The notes: generated from the letters alone by a model not told the origin. Counted from the stretch's first letter, positions 45,466 to 57,651 are shown. The stretch: DNA of 59,759 nucleotides from Basidiobolus meristosporus CBS 931.73 (GCA_002104905.1 MCFE01000547.1:1-59759), one strand, 5' to 3'. Program-made: numbers and translations.

Positions 45466-46976
45466 ATGACTTCTACCAGCAAACAAAGCAATACCAACAT
45501 CTTCCCTGTAAAGGAGAGGTTTGATGGGAAGAACTACAGACTTTGGAGAATCAAGATGCAGATCCACCTTGAGGAAAGAAAGCTTTGGAACATAGTAACA
45601 GGAAAGGAAGTTGAGCCCAAAGGAACAGCAGAAGATTTGGAGAAGTTTCAAGAGAAGGAGAGAAAGGCCTTCAATGCAATATGCATCAATGTGCAAGACT
45701 CCTTCATTGGACAAATCCATGCCTCAAATACTGCCAAAGCAGCATGGGAATCCTTGGAGAAGATCTTTAGAACAAAGTCAGTATCAAGCAAGCTTTATTT
45801 GAAACAAAAGTTCTTCAACATGAGAAAAAAGCCAGATGATGACATGCTACAACTCATTACCAGAATGGAGACACTTGCAGAAGAACTTTACAGTATTAAT
45901 GCTGGTGTAGATGATGAAGAAAAGATACTCTGTCTGCTTTGCAGCCTACCAGACGAGTATGAGCCACTCATACTTTCTTTTGAAAGCAGAGATGACAACT
46001 TGACTTTAGACTATGTCAAAGGAAGACTTCTCCATGAAGAACTCAGACGTAATGACCAAGCAGAGAAAATTGAAGATAATGCTTTATTCAGTTCAGAAAG
46101 GCATACAGAAAAGAAGGGAAAGCAACAAAACCGAAGAAAACCTGGCTGCTGTAACTACTGAAAGAAGCCAGGACACTGGGCAAGAGAATGCAAGAAGAAA
46201 CAAGCAGACAAAAAACAGAAACTAGAGCAGGCAAACCATATAACTACTGATGAACAGCTATTTGTCACTGTACAAGAGAGTGCAAGTAACCGAAGTAATG
46301 AATGGTATATTGACTCTGGAGCATCACAGCATATTTGTGGTATAAAGGATTGGTTCAGCAACTTAAAGACTATTCCCGTAAGAAAGGTTTATCTGGGAGA
46401 TAACTCTGCATTGGAAGCTACCGCCAGTGGGTCCATACAACTAAATATGAGTGATAACTCAGGGGCAACAACAGCAAAACTGACTGACGTACTCTATGAA
46501 CCTGGAATAGCTAAGAACCTACTCTCAGTCAGTAAAGCAACTACTCAGGGACTGAAATTTGTTTTTACTAAGCTGAGCTGCTCAATATTGAGTGAAAATG
46601 GACAAAAATTAGCTTCGGGAATCAGAGATCACAATATATACAAGTTACAATGCAAGATCATTGTACCTGAGTATGTCAACATTGCTGAAACTAATGAAAC
46701 CAACTAGGAGACGTGGCATAGGAGGCTAGGACACATAGGGGAACAGAAAATGAGCCAATTGGTGAAAAATCAGCTTGTTTTGGGCCTAAAATACTCATTT
46801 CCGATCAAATTGAATGTTTGTAAGGGATGTTCATATGGCAAACAAGCTAGGCAATGTTTCAAGAGCTCAGAAGGCATCAATACCACCGAAATATTGGCTA
46901 TTGTACACTCAGACATATGTGGCCCCATGAGAACACTGTCCTTTGGAGCCAAGAGATACTTTATGACGTTTATATG
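45466..46976 (+). pseudogene. C1 gag, protease and pre-integrase region, three lesions
   Basis: ATG 45466 (MTSTSKQ). Gag core includes RFDGKNYRLWRIKM and the AAWESLEKIF segment typical of copia gag. A TGA at 46159-46161 falls on the second Cys of the zinc knuckle (CCNY-stop-KKPGHWARECKKK). Protease follows: WYIDSGASQHICG with catalytic DSG. A TAG at 46705-46707 lies just before the pre-integrase motif ETWHRRLGHIG. The zinc-binding CKGCSYGKQ and the first integrase Asp (HSDICGPM) come next. Near 46975 one extra base shifts the frame before DDKTRYTWVYF. Apart from these three lesions the protein is well preserved. Confidence 0.9.
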
Positions 46977-49384
46977 ATGACAAGACAAGATATACATGGG
47001 TGTACTTCCTCAAAACAAAGGATGAAGCTTTAGAGACGTTTAAGCACTTCAAGAACATGGCAGAAACACAAACTGGGTGTAAATTGAAGGTACTACAAAG
47101 TGACAATGGAGGAGAATACTGCTCAAAGGAGTTTGCAAAATACTGCTTGTCTACTGGTATACTTCAACAGACCACAGTTCCTCATACTCCACAGCAAAAT
47201 GGAGTAGCAGAACGTGCAAATAGAACAATAGTAGAGATGGGAAGATCTATGCTACATGATAAGGGAATGGACTACAAGTTTTGGGCTGAATCTGTTGCTA
47301 CCGCTGTATACATCAAGAACAGATGCCCAACAACAGCACTACGTGATTCTACACCCTTTGAAGCATATACAGGCAAAAAACCAGATCTCCAGCACCTCAG
47401 GATCTTTGGCAGTGATGTTTTTTATCACATCCCTCACAAAAAATGCTCAAAGTTGGAACCAAAGAGTAGAAAAGGGATCTTTCTTGGGTATTGTGAAGAT
47501 ACTAAAGGGTATAGAGTGTATGATGGCAAAATTCAGAAGCTGATCAAGAGCAGGGACGTTGTATTTGAGGAGAATTCAGATCAGAAAGCCACAGAAATCA
47601 TTGGCCAGCTGCCTGATGATGCAATCAACACAAATGAAGAAGATACGTACCAAATCCAGCCAGAGATGGAAGATACTTCTACCAGTCCCAGATCAGAACA
47701 GATTATCCCAGTTAGGAGATCTACCAGAATAAGAAATGCCCCTGGATCCTGGTGGCAGACATCCAATGATCATGAAGAAGCTTATCTTGCCTTATGTGCC
47801 GAACCTCAGAATCTGGAACAGGCAATGCAAGGTCCAGATGCTACTAAGTGGCAACAAGCCATGCAGGAGGAGTACCAATCACTGATCAAGGCAAAAACGT
47901 GGGAACTGGTAGATTTACCAAATGGGAGAAAGCCAATAGGATGTAGATGGGTCTACAAGATCAAGATAACCTCAAATGGTGCTGTTGATAAGTACAAGGC
48001 TAGATTGGTAGCTAAAGGCTATTCACAGATCCAGGGACTAGACTTTAAGGAAACATTTGCTCCGGTTGCCAAGTTTAACTCTATTAGGACAGTTCTAGCC
48101 CTGGCAGCTGTACACAGCCTAGATCTACACCAAATGGATGTCAAAACAGCCTTTCTAAATGGGGATTTGCAAGAAACTATATATATGGAGCAACCAGAAG
48201 GTTTTACCGATCCAAAAAGCCCCCATAAGGTGTGCAAACTTAGAAAATTGTTGTATGGGCTTAAGCAGGCACCCAGAGCATGGTATAACAAGATTGACAC
48301 ATATCTAGAGGAAATTGGGTTCTCTCGTAGCACTGCAGATCACAGTATATATGTGAAACAGCTCAAAAAGGGTGTGATCATCTTAGTTCTTTATGTGGAC
48401 GACCTAATTATAGCTACAAGTGATCAAGAGGCACTTAAACAGACAGAATCAGATCTCTTCAGCAAGTTTGAGATGAAGGATCTTGGAAAATTGAGCTATT
48501 TTCTTGGAATTGAGGTCAAATTTGACATACCTACGCAGAAAATTGTGCTGAATCAGTCTAAGTACATCAGGGACATTCTTAGATGCTTCAAAATGGAAAA
48601 TTGCAAACCTGCAGCAACCCCTATGGACAATAACCTGAAATTAAGCAAATCTCAGCCAGTTATAGATGAAAACGGCTCAAATATGGACCAAAACTTTCCC
48701 TATCAATCAATGGTTGGTAGCCTAATGTATTTGATGGTGTCTACACGTCCAGATATTGCAGTAGCAGTTGGAATAGTCAGTCAATTCATGCAGAATTATG
48801 GATCAGATCAAATTGCAGCAGTTAAGCGGATTTTGAGATATCTACAAGGTACCATATATATGGTACTGGAATACTCTGGAGCAGCTAATAGGCAAAAATT
48901 TGATGGTTATAGTGATTCAGATTGGGGTAGAGATCTGATTGACAGACGCTCTACCACAGGCTATGTATTTCTTTATGCTGGTGCAGCTATTACTTGGAAT
49001 TGCAAGAAACAACCAACTGTGGCACTATCTACAACTGAAGCCAAATATATGGCTGCATGTCAAGCAACTAAGGAGGCTATATGGCTACAAAAATTATTCA
49101 AAGACTTAGGTTTTAATTCAGGTGAACCAACATGTATTTACAAGGATAATCAAAGTTGTATTTCATTAGCTAGAAATCCTACTAATCATGCCAGAACTAA
49201 GCACATTGATATACAGCCTCACTTTGTGAGGGAAGCTGTAGAAAATAACTTAGTAGAGCTGGTTTACTGCCCAACTGACAAAATGGTGGCAGACATATTG
49301 ACAAAACCACTAGCTAGGCCACAGGTTGAGATCCTTAGAGAGAAATTGGGATTAAGAAATTATTTAGTTGAGGGGGAGTGTTGA
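46976..49384 (+). CDS. C1 pol: integrase core, reverse transcriptase, RNase H
   Basis: About 800 codons open in one frame (from about 46976 after the frameshift), stop TGA at 49382-49384. Integrase catalytic Asp in LQSDNGGEYCSKEF and Glu in NGVAERANRTI. RT starts near WVYKIKITSNGAVDKYKARLVAKGY, contains HQMDVKTAFLNGDL and the catalytic LYVDDLIIA. RNase H: DGYSDSDWGRD, STTEAKYMAACQ, KHIDIQPHFVRE; end YCPTDKMVADILTKPL. The last codons and the stop lie inside the first bases of the 3' LTR. It cannot be translated from the normal gag start because of the upstream lesions, but every catalytic motif is intact. Confidence 0.9.
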   Translation, partial: DDKTRYTWVYFLKTKDEALETFKHFKNMAETQTGCKLKVLQSDNGGEYCSKEFAKYCLSTGILQQTTVPHTPQQNGVAERANRTIVEMGRSMLHDKGMDYKFWAESVATAVYIKNRCPTTALRDSTPFEAYTGKKPDLQHLRIFGSDVFYHIPHKKCSKLEPKSRKGIFLGYCEDTKGYRVYDGKIQKLIKSRDVVFEENSDQKATEIIGQLPDDAINTNEEDTYQIQPEMEDTSTSPRSEQIIPVRRSTRIRNAPGSWWQTSNDHEEAYLALCAEPQNLEQAMQGPDATKWQQAMQEEYQSLIKAKTWELVDLPNGRKPIGCRWVYKIKITSNGAVDKYKARLVAKGYSQIQGLDFKETFAPVAKFNSIRTVLALAAVHSLDLHQMDVKTAFLNGDLQETIYMEQPEGFTDPKSPHKVCKLRKLLYGLKQAPRAWYNKIDTYLEEIGFSRSTADHSIYVKQLKKGVIILVLYVDDLIIATSDQEALKQTESDLFSKFEMKDLGKLSYFLGIEVKFDIPTQKIVLNQSKYIRDILRCFKMENCKPAATPMDNNLKLSKSQPVIDENGSNMDQNFPYQSMVGSLMYLMVSTRPDIAVAVGIVSQFMQNYGSDQIAAVKRILRYLQGTIYMVLEYSGAANRQKFDGYSDSDWGRDLIDRRSTTGYVFLYAGAAITWNCKKQPTVALSTTEAKYMAACQATKEAIWLQKLFKDLGFNSGEPTCIYKDNQSCISLARNPTNHARTKHIDIQPHFVREAVENNLVELVYCPTDKMVADILTKPLARPQVEILREKLGLRNYLVEGEC

Positions 49385-49747
49385 AATATTGGACTATTTG
49401 GTATCATTCAGCAGCTAAAAATTTACTTAACAATTCTAGGCTAGTCTTAGTAACTGTAGGACTCATTTACTGCCTTTACTTCGCCACTTTCTCCAGATAT
49501 ATGATCTTATGATTATTCCCCTATAGTCAGGATCAAATTGGCACTATTACCAAACATTATGTACTAACCCTGAAACTGTTACAGAATGCTCCTGAATATT
49601 GAGAAACCCTCCCTACTTAGTGTTGCAGCTGTATTACTTCTACAAAGGTATAAATACTGAGCTTCTTTATGAATAAACAACAGTTCAACTATTATCACTA
49701 TTTCTTGATTAGTTCCTTATATCCAAATTACTTCTTAAATTGCAACA
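49379..49747 (+). repeat. C1 3' LTR
   Basis: 369 bp, three substitutions relative to the 5' LTR (for example ttagcaat versus ttaacaat, and gataagtt versus gattagtt). Confidence 0.95.
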
Positions 49748-51194
49748 ATCCCATCAAGACACTGTCCAGAGACCATTGAAAAATACTTGCACCCAAGATT
49801 TCACAAAAAACCTATCAACATTTTTCATCACAACAATGTACGAGTGGCTTTTGATTGGTTCCCTGCCAATTTGCTCACTTTTGGATCTCAGACACTCCAT
49901 TCCCTCCTATGTTTGTGTGCATTGATTGGCAATTGCCTCTTCTTCACACTGCTTACTTCCTAACTCAGCTGTTTCTCTTACTTTTTAGGCATAAATTGAT
50001 TTAGTTCCATTGAGACTTCAGTAGTACCTCAATTGCCAATTGTATTGACCTATGCAAGTCCCTGTGCCCAACACTAACATTAAGCACAACCCCACACTCA
50101 ACTATCAACTCCATTTAAACCCACCAATCAATCAGTATTTCTGCTGTAACACTCTGGTTCTATGACATTGGCAGGAACCCAATGGCTTTATGCCGCTGTG
50201 CATTCACTGGTTCTCACACATCCTGGTCTTCAGCCAGCACTGCAAGGTCTAGCACCTCATCTGCCGGTCTTTGCATAAATCCTAGCAATATTCCAGTGAG
50301 TTTTCTTGAGCACTGCTCTTGAAGAAGGCTGCAACCTCTTGGTGTGCCTATTAATGTTCCAAAACTTCACTGAAGGTATTGTGATAGTCTTTGGAGCTCT
50401 TGACATTGTAACCTTCTCTGTCAGTGGGATCTCCACTATGTCAACAATGGAGGATGTGGAGGCTGCGGTAGACATAATGTCTTTTTCAGCAAACTCATCT
50501 AACATGCTGGAGTGTAGCTCAAAATTAAAATAGCTGTTTTCTTGATGGTAATTCTTCTTGGCTATGATGGGATTCAGTTGGTTCCTGGCTTGTGGTATTA
50601 ATTGGCAAGAACTGCAGTTTTTTTTGCAGGTCTCCCTGTCTCAGGCTGGGGTAGACATTTTTCCCTATACCTTTTCCTCTATCACTGCCAGGACTTTCAC
50701 GCTACTGTGTCTGAGTGCTTCTTGTAAAGAACTATCTTTTCTTCTGGATAAATTCTTCTCTGATGCATCTGTTTTGGCCTGCTTGTCCCTTGCTGGCACT
50801 CTTCTGGCAACCTGATGTGTCTTTTCTGCTAGTTTTGAGCTCTCAACCATTGTTGTGACAGCCTCCTGTAAAAGCGGCTTGTTTATGATCATTGCCAGGT
50901 CCTTTGCTTGTAGTGGGCCCTTGAGGAAGCTGCTGGTTTTTAGCCATGGCACCCTTGTTCTCCTGCCTTTAATAGCTTCTGCTATTCTTAAGATACTTTC
51001 TTAGCATATAAATGCTGGCCCAAAACCTGTTTGCCTATTTGAATTCAGGATAATGCTCATAGAACAAGTCAAGTGCATTTTACTTGGCCTTAAGTTCCTG
51101 ACGGTCCCATGGTTGCCAGCCTTACAGTGATGGTGTGCTAGACCTCTGACAGCCCATTGTATATTGGCCCACTCTTCATTATTGCACTCAATGG

Positions 51195-52263
51195 TGTGGT
51201 GGTGTATAAGTCTAAGGGAGAGATACCTTCAGCACTTCTCAGGTGTTTTGTGTGTGAGGTGTTCACTGGGTACAATAACCTCTAGCAAAAGCTTGCTATG
51301 AATATGTGGGTTCTGTCTCTAATCTAATGTGATGAGGTATAAAGCCATAAGCTTGTCAAGGGAAAACTATTGAGCGACAGTTCCCAACTTAGTTGGCATC
51401 TTAACAAAAGTATGTGCTGGTCTCTGAGTCCTTTCAGATGACAATGTACTAAAGCCTCCAAAGTCAAAACAATTGTAAACTCCACCAGCAGGGACTCAAT
51501 AAGAATGTGGCTGTGGTCAATAGTTACCAAGACAAAGAAGTATCTTTACCTGTAAAAGAACAAACTTGGGAAAGAATCAAATACAATAAAAGATACCTAC
51601 TCCAAGTATTCCTCACAAGTAGTGCCTCCAAGGTCAGTTGGCTGTCAGCGTGGTTTCCTGGGAGTGTCCTGTGGTCTGGTGCTGGAAGTTCAGGTGGCAG
51701 CAGGTAGCAGTGATCACACTAAGTAACTAGTTGGTATATTGATAAAAGGGATGTTCATTTATTGTTGAGGGATTGCCTCCCTTATATACTTTTCCCACTG
51801 GCAAATTGATTACAAACATGGTGTTCTAGAAGGTTCTGGAGATCATTAGAAATTTTAATGACATCAGAATGACCTACAAATGTGCTAGGTAGGTGCCAGA
51901 AGGTTTTAAGGGGCACAGCACATCCAACCATTTGGAATCAGTACTCTGAAACCTGTGTGACAGAGGAGTACCCTAAATGTTGTAGAAATGGTAGGAATGG
52001 TAGCATGGTCTGATCATGTGTAACAGGTACTGGCACAGGTACTTGCCTAATACAGAAGAACTTACAGCTAGTATTCTTACATAATGTGAGGGATAACTTA
52101 TGCAATAAAGTAAGCAGGTGTTATAGTCAGCTGGCTTATGGGATTGTACTGATCAAGTAAGACAAATGTGATAAAACTAAAATGGGTGTAGTAGAGAAAT
52201 AGGGAAGTAGAAAATATGGGAATGAGCATATCTGTCAGTGGGTGTCACTGTGACCCCACTACA
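51195..52263 (-). repeat. LTR-X copy h, complete, clean duplication
   Basis: 1069 bp, TGTGGTGGTG to CCCCACTACA, flanked by atgg at 51191-51194 and 52264-52267. The rejoined alpha text cactcaatggcttcac matches the uninterrupted paralogue at 29031. Best single proof of the unit's limits. Confidence 0.85.
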
Positions 52264-52694
52264 ATGGCTTCACAGATCTTAAATGCCTTTTGATTTTTAA
52301 GCTTTGGTATAAACAGCACATTGTCTCCATCCCATGCGATTATGAGTTTTTCTGTGGGCTTTATCTTTGGGCACTGTTTTTGTGCTTCAAAGACTGTATG
52401 GTGTTCCTCTGCTTTTACATTGGGAAATGACTCAATTCTTGGCTATGACATTGCGCTACTTGAATTCCTTCTTTGCAGCAAAGATTCTGCTTTCTCTACC
52501 TGGGATATTGATTGCTCTACATGTATTATCTGCTCATCTACTTTCTGGACTATTTCCTGATTTCTCTGGGCCATTGCATCTATCCTATCAGCCACTGCAT
52601 CTAATTGCTTCATTAATGCTTTGGTATGAGCTGACAACATACTTGCTGATATGGGTGGTGGTGATGTTATGACAGCCACTTGCTGGTCTTCAAC

Positions 52695-55600
52695 TGTTAT
52701 GATCTGCTACTTGAATGTTTAAATTAGATCAGTTTTTAGTCAAATCAATTAGTATATGTTTAGGTTATCAGTATATCAGTATTATCTATGAAATCAGTGG
52801 CATTAGTCAGTAAATGAATCAGCTAATCCTTATCAGACAGAAATAGATATATTAGGTAGGATCTTATTGGGTGATGATGATGCAATCAAATGAGTCATCA
52901 GCCACAACCTACATTAGGATATACAATTAGTCAGCCATTGATCTGGCAAAATGTATATAAGGAGCTGCTGGAACCTCCATAAAAATCAGTTCAAGTTTTA
53001 GTGAATACAATACTAGCTAAACTCCCTATTCCATTACAACTCTTATATTAAGACTTGTAACATTGGTAGCAGCAATAATCAGAAACAACCCTCCTGAAGA
53101 AAGAAGAAACCACCCTCAAGATGTTGCACAATGAAGCATGGAAGAATGCCATGCAGCAAATCCTGGCCCAACAGCAACAGTTACTCCAGAACCTCAGCCA
53201 ACAGCAACAAGGAATAACTACCATGGCTCAGAGCCAGCAAAGTTGTGTCAAGAGCAACTTTAGTGTGAAGGTCAATCAGTACCATTGCAGAGTCAATGAA
53301 AACCTGGGAACTTGGCTCTTTCAGATTGAAGAAGCTTTTAAAGCTAAAGGAATTGCTCCAGAAAGCAAGTTGCATTTTGCAGCATCTAACCTGGCAGATG
53401 CAGCTTTACAGTGGCACCACAAAACAATCAGGTCAGCCACTATGATGGGATGCTCTACAATCTCTACCTGGGATGACTTTGTGTTAGAAATTCAGGATGC
53501 TTTTGAACCTCCACACCAGCAGACACTGCTAAGAAGGAAGTTGAAGACACTCAGACAAAAAGGATTGGTCCAGAAGTACATCTATGAATATAGATATCTA
53601 CTTGGGTAAATTAAAAGAATGGACCCTGTGGATCAAGTTGAATATTTTATTGATGGGTTGAAAGAAAGAACTCGTAAGGAAGTGAATTATTGAGTACCTC
53701 AGATTATTGAAGAAGCCATCAAGATTGCCATTGACTATGACTCAGCTATGTTTGGAGTTGGGAAGCCCACAATAACTAATCAGAGAGGCTACAATCACTA
53801 TGAAAGAAGACAATCAGAAGCAGTCCCAATGGGAATAGACTCTATGCAGAAGAATCCTACCTCAGAAGAATGTAAGAAGAAAGGACTTTGCTTCAATTGC
53901 CACCAGCAAGGACATTTTGCAAAGCACTGCCCTCAGAGAAGAAATGAACACCAGCCATCAAGAACCTTTAGCTGTATTGAGGCCATGGAGCATAGTAACA
54001 TGGAGGATGAACTTGAAGAAGACTCAGAACTTACCTTCCACATGACAGAATAATACCTATCCCAGATGACCTCAAACTGAGGAAAGCTATTATACATGAA
54101 TGGAGTAATCAATGGAGTACCTGCCAAGATCATGATTGACTCAGGAGCATTGCGTGAGTACATGTCAGAGCAATTTGCTCTGAAAGCCGGAATCAACTTG
54201 GAACCTACTAAATCAACTTCAGTCTCAACAGCCAATGGGAACTCTCACATAATCAACCGTATTACTCATCCAGTAAGGATGAAGATCAATGACTATGAGG
54301 AAGATCTACAGGCCTATATATTTGGGAACTGCAAGTTTGCCCTTGTACTTGGGAAAACCTGGCTATTTTGTTGTAATTCATCAATCAACTGGAGAACCTA
54401 TGCTACTCAGATCTAGAAGGACAACAAGACCTATGAGCTATCACCTGCCAGACTGGATTTTAGCTTGGTCAATTCCAGTGTGTGTGAGACAATGAGCTTA
54501 GCAAGACACAGTTCTGTAGAGCACTAAGAAAAGGCACCCAGATGTTCCTCATGGCAGTATTACAGGAGAATTCCTCAACACCAGTATCCCAAAAGGTGAA
54601 CACTCTTTTGAAGGAGTATTCAGACATATTTCCAGAAGAGCTTGTAAGCCTATCACTGGTCAGAGATGTGGATCATCCCATTTAAACAGGAGATAGCCCT
54701 CCAGTGAGTAAGACACCTTACAGAATGAGTCCATTGGAGTTGAAAAGATGAAGAGACAAATAGATCAATTACTGGAACAAGGATATATCAGATCCAGCAA
54801 GTCACCTTGGAGAGCACCAGTACTTTTTGTGAAAAAGAAGGATGGAACACTTAGGATGCGCATTGACTACAGAGCCCTCAACTCAGTTACTGTGAAGAAT
54901 AAGTACCCCATACCTTGGATTGATGAGCTCTTGGACCAACTCAATGGTGCCACTATTTTCAACAAGACTGACCTCATGTCAGGATACAACCAGATTGGGG
55001 TGAAGCCAGATGATATCCCTAAGACAGCATTCAGGACCAGATATGGACATTACTAGTACTCAGTCATGAGTTTTGGCCTCACTAAGAAGGTTGAAGTTAT
55101 CAAGAACCTGAAGCAGTCCCATAGCATATCAGAACTCAGATCATTCCTTGGAATGGTATCCTATTATTGTAGATTTGTCAAGTCCTTTGCAAGTATTGCA
55201 GTCCCTTTAACTGATATCCTCAAGAAAGACAATACCTACAAGTGGGACATAGCTTGTGAGACTGCATTCCAGACACTCAAGAATGAACTTGCTAAACTAC
55301 CAAGCTTAAGAATACCTGACTTCAGAAGAGAGTTCACTCTGTGCACAGATGCTGCAGATTATGCAATTGGTGGAGTGTTGAGCCAAGAATACAAGGGAAA
55401 GGACTACCCTGTTGCCTTTGAATCCAAGAAACTGAACTCAGCAGAACAAAACTATCCAGTGCACCAGAAGGAGATGCTTGCTATAACACACTGTTTGAAG
55501 ACATGGGGATGCTATATTGAAGGAGTCAAATGCACTGTGAAGACTGATTATGCCTCCCTCAAGTATATATTTACTCAGAAGGTACTCTCTAGAAGAATGA

Positions 55601-57374
55601 CAAGATGGAGTGAATACATTCAGCAATTTGACTTGGAGATTGTATACAGCCCTGGAAAAAACAACACGGTTGCTGATGCCTTATCAAGACTAGAATAAGT
55701 GGCACAACTCAATTTAGTGCATGAATCAGATTGGCCTAGCTTATTACCACCATACTTGGAGGACCAAGCCATTTCTAATGAGGTGGATGAAGATATAAAG
55801 AAGACAATCTGGGATGAAGCCAGCAAATTTGTTGTACAGGATGAAACACTCTACCAAATTGCTGATGGAAGCCCTATTGCCTATTGCCCTTATGTTTCTT
55901 GCCTGGATTTAAAGCGTAAGCTACGCAATGGATATGGACATCTTGGAATTGAAGGAACCTATACTCTTGTGAAAGCCAGAGCATGGTGGCCTAGAATGAA
56001 ACAAGACATTAAGAAGCTAGTGAAAGTATGCCCAAATTGCCAAGTCAACCAAGGCCAACCACAGATAATTGCTGAACTCTTTCCCTTAGAGCCTGTAAGA
56101 CCATTTGAAAGATGAAGAATTGACTTTATTGGAAGACTGCCAACTACAATGAAATGCAACCATTGGATCTTAGTAGCAATTGACCATGCCACAAAATGGC
56201 CAGTTGCTAAAGCTGTACCTAGAGCAAGTGAACAAGAAGTTGCAAGTTTCATCTACCATGAAATCCTTACAAAGTTTGGATGTCCTGTAGAGATTCAATC
56301 TGATAGAGGTGCAAACTTTATGGCAAAGACATTGGAAGCTTACCTGGAAATGCAGCAGATTAAACACTTGAAAACCTCAGCATATCACTCCAGTACTAAT
56401 GGAGTCACTGAACGATTCAATGGGTTATTTGGAAAAATGCTGGTCAAGTATGCAAATGGAATTGTCAGTAGATGGGATGAGTATATAGACCAAGCACTCT
56501 TTGCATGCAGAGTCAGAGTACACAACACCACCCAGCAATTGCTATTTTACTTAGTGTATGGATGTGAACCTAGAATTCCAGCAGATCTCACACAACCAAA
56601 GCTTACAGACACCTTAGTAGATTAACTTAGTCAGCCAAGTAGACACCAGCAACTAGAACAAAGACATCAAGAGGCACAGACCAAAGTATCTCAAAGTGCA
56701 GAAAAGATGAAGCAGAGATTTGATAAGACTATAGCACCAGAAGCATTGAGAGTTGGGAACTTTGTATTACTAAGAAACAACACTTGGAAGAAGTTTGAGC
56801 CACAATGGACAGGACCATTCAAGATCATCAGAGAATGCCCATTTGCAACTTACCAACTAGTGGACAAACAAGGCAATATCCAGGAAGACTAGTGCATAGG
56901 GACAGACTCAAGCTTGCAAGCCTTGCTGATAATACTGAACCATCAAGAATTTGGTATCTCAAGAAAAGAGATTCAGGAGAACCCTCTCAACTTTAGTAGG
57001 GGAGTATATTATGATCTGCCGCTTGAATGTTTAAGTTAGATCAGTTTTTAGTCAAATCAATTAGTATATATTTAGGTTATCAGTATATTGGTATTATCTG
57101 TGAAATCAGTAGCATTAGTCAGCAAATGAATCAGCAGATCCTTATCAGACAGAAATAGATATATTAAGTAGGATCTTATTGGGTGATGATGATGCAATCA
57201 AATGAGTCATCAGCCACAACCTACATTAGGAAATACAATTAGTCAGCTATTAATCTGGCAAAATGTATATAAGGAGCTGCTGGAACCTCAATAAAAATCA
57301 GTTCAAGTTTTAGTGAATACAATACTAGCTGAACTCCCTATTCCTCTTCAACTCATATACCAAGACTTGTTACA
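52695..57374 (+). mobile_element. G1 element copy 2, complete structure (plus)
   Basis: 4680 bp. LTRs 52695-53062 and 57007-57374, both 368 bp. The 3' LTR begins TATTATG instead of TGTTATG and ends TGTTACA. Flanks caac at 52691-52694 and 57375-57378. Primer site at 53064 tggtagcagcaataatc. Purine tract agtaggggag before the 3' LTR. Confidence 0.92.
53121..56996 (+). pseudogene. G1 copy 2 gag-pol, broken with RT active-site deletion
   Basis: ATG 53121. Gag core (NLGTWLFQIEEAFKAKG), zinc knuckle CFNCHQQGHFAKHC near 53890, protease MIDSGALREYMSEQ near 54135, RT fingers and palm 54748-55056, RNase H with DAADYAIGGVLSQ and TDYASLKYIF, integrase with zinc pair CPNCQ (56030), D in QSDRGANF (about 56300) and E in NGVTERFNG (about 56400), GPF module near 56815. 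Lesions: several stops (about 53609, 54055, 55056, 56115, 56625) and an in-frame deletion at 55080-55085 joining SFGLT directly to KKVEVIKNL. That removes the YLDD box and about 90 residues, so this copy could not reverse-transcribe itself. Confidence 0.88.
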
Positions 57375-57651
57375 CAACTGAGCCTACTGAATTTGCTACA
57401 TTCTCATCTGCCTGAGCGTAATAGTCAGCTTATGGTTCCGCAGAGGTTCTCAATTGCCTACGTGACTGAGAACCTGAGAAGTCTGCATTATTACCTTCAA
57501 TGAACATATTGTCCACAGGGCCTTTTTTGGATGTAGCCCTGCTTGTTGCACTTAATGTCAAAGCAAGCTGTTGCCCATCTGTTCTTCTGTTGCCATCAGC
57601 AGTGGGGTTTGGTTGAGGACCAAACAACTTTGCTTTGTTTTGTGGTGGCAT

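Larger units (their letters stand above)
45061..49747 (+). mobile_element. C1, complete Ty1/copia retrotransposon
   Basis: 4687 bp with 369-bp LTRs, tRNA primer site, gag-pol and polypurine tract (gttgagggggag, ending 49378). Flanked by atccc at 45056-45060 and 49748-49752, a perfect 5-bp duplication. The surrounding alpha sequence rejoins exactly. I count three differences between the LTRs, so insertion is recent relative to its surroundings. Confidence 0.95.
49753..57651 (-). pseudogene. TE-P gene alpha (copy 6), cut by LTR-X and G1
   Basis: Start ATG at 57651 (MPPQNKAKLFGPQPN). Alpha blocks are 57651-57375, 52694-52264, 51194-49753, and a tail at 45005-45055 beyond C1. Block order matches copy 5. 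The block at 52443-52679 has the clearest coiled-coil text (KQLDAVADRIDAMAQRN). 50257-50505 has FWNINRHTKRLQPSS. About 50690-50900 holds a shortened tandem-repeat unit. Every junction closes when the inserts are removed (for example ctggtcttcaactgagcc across G1). Function unknown. Confidence 0.6.

Noticed and set aside
52250-52263. The end CCCCACTACA of LTR-X as a CACTA terminal inverted repeat
   Set aside because: The opposite end is TGTGGTGG rather than a matching CACTA end, target duplications are 4 bp instead of 3, and the unit has TG...CA ends with TATA and AATAAA signals. An LTR fits better.
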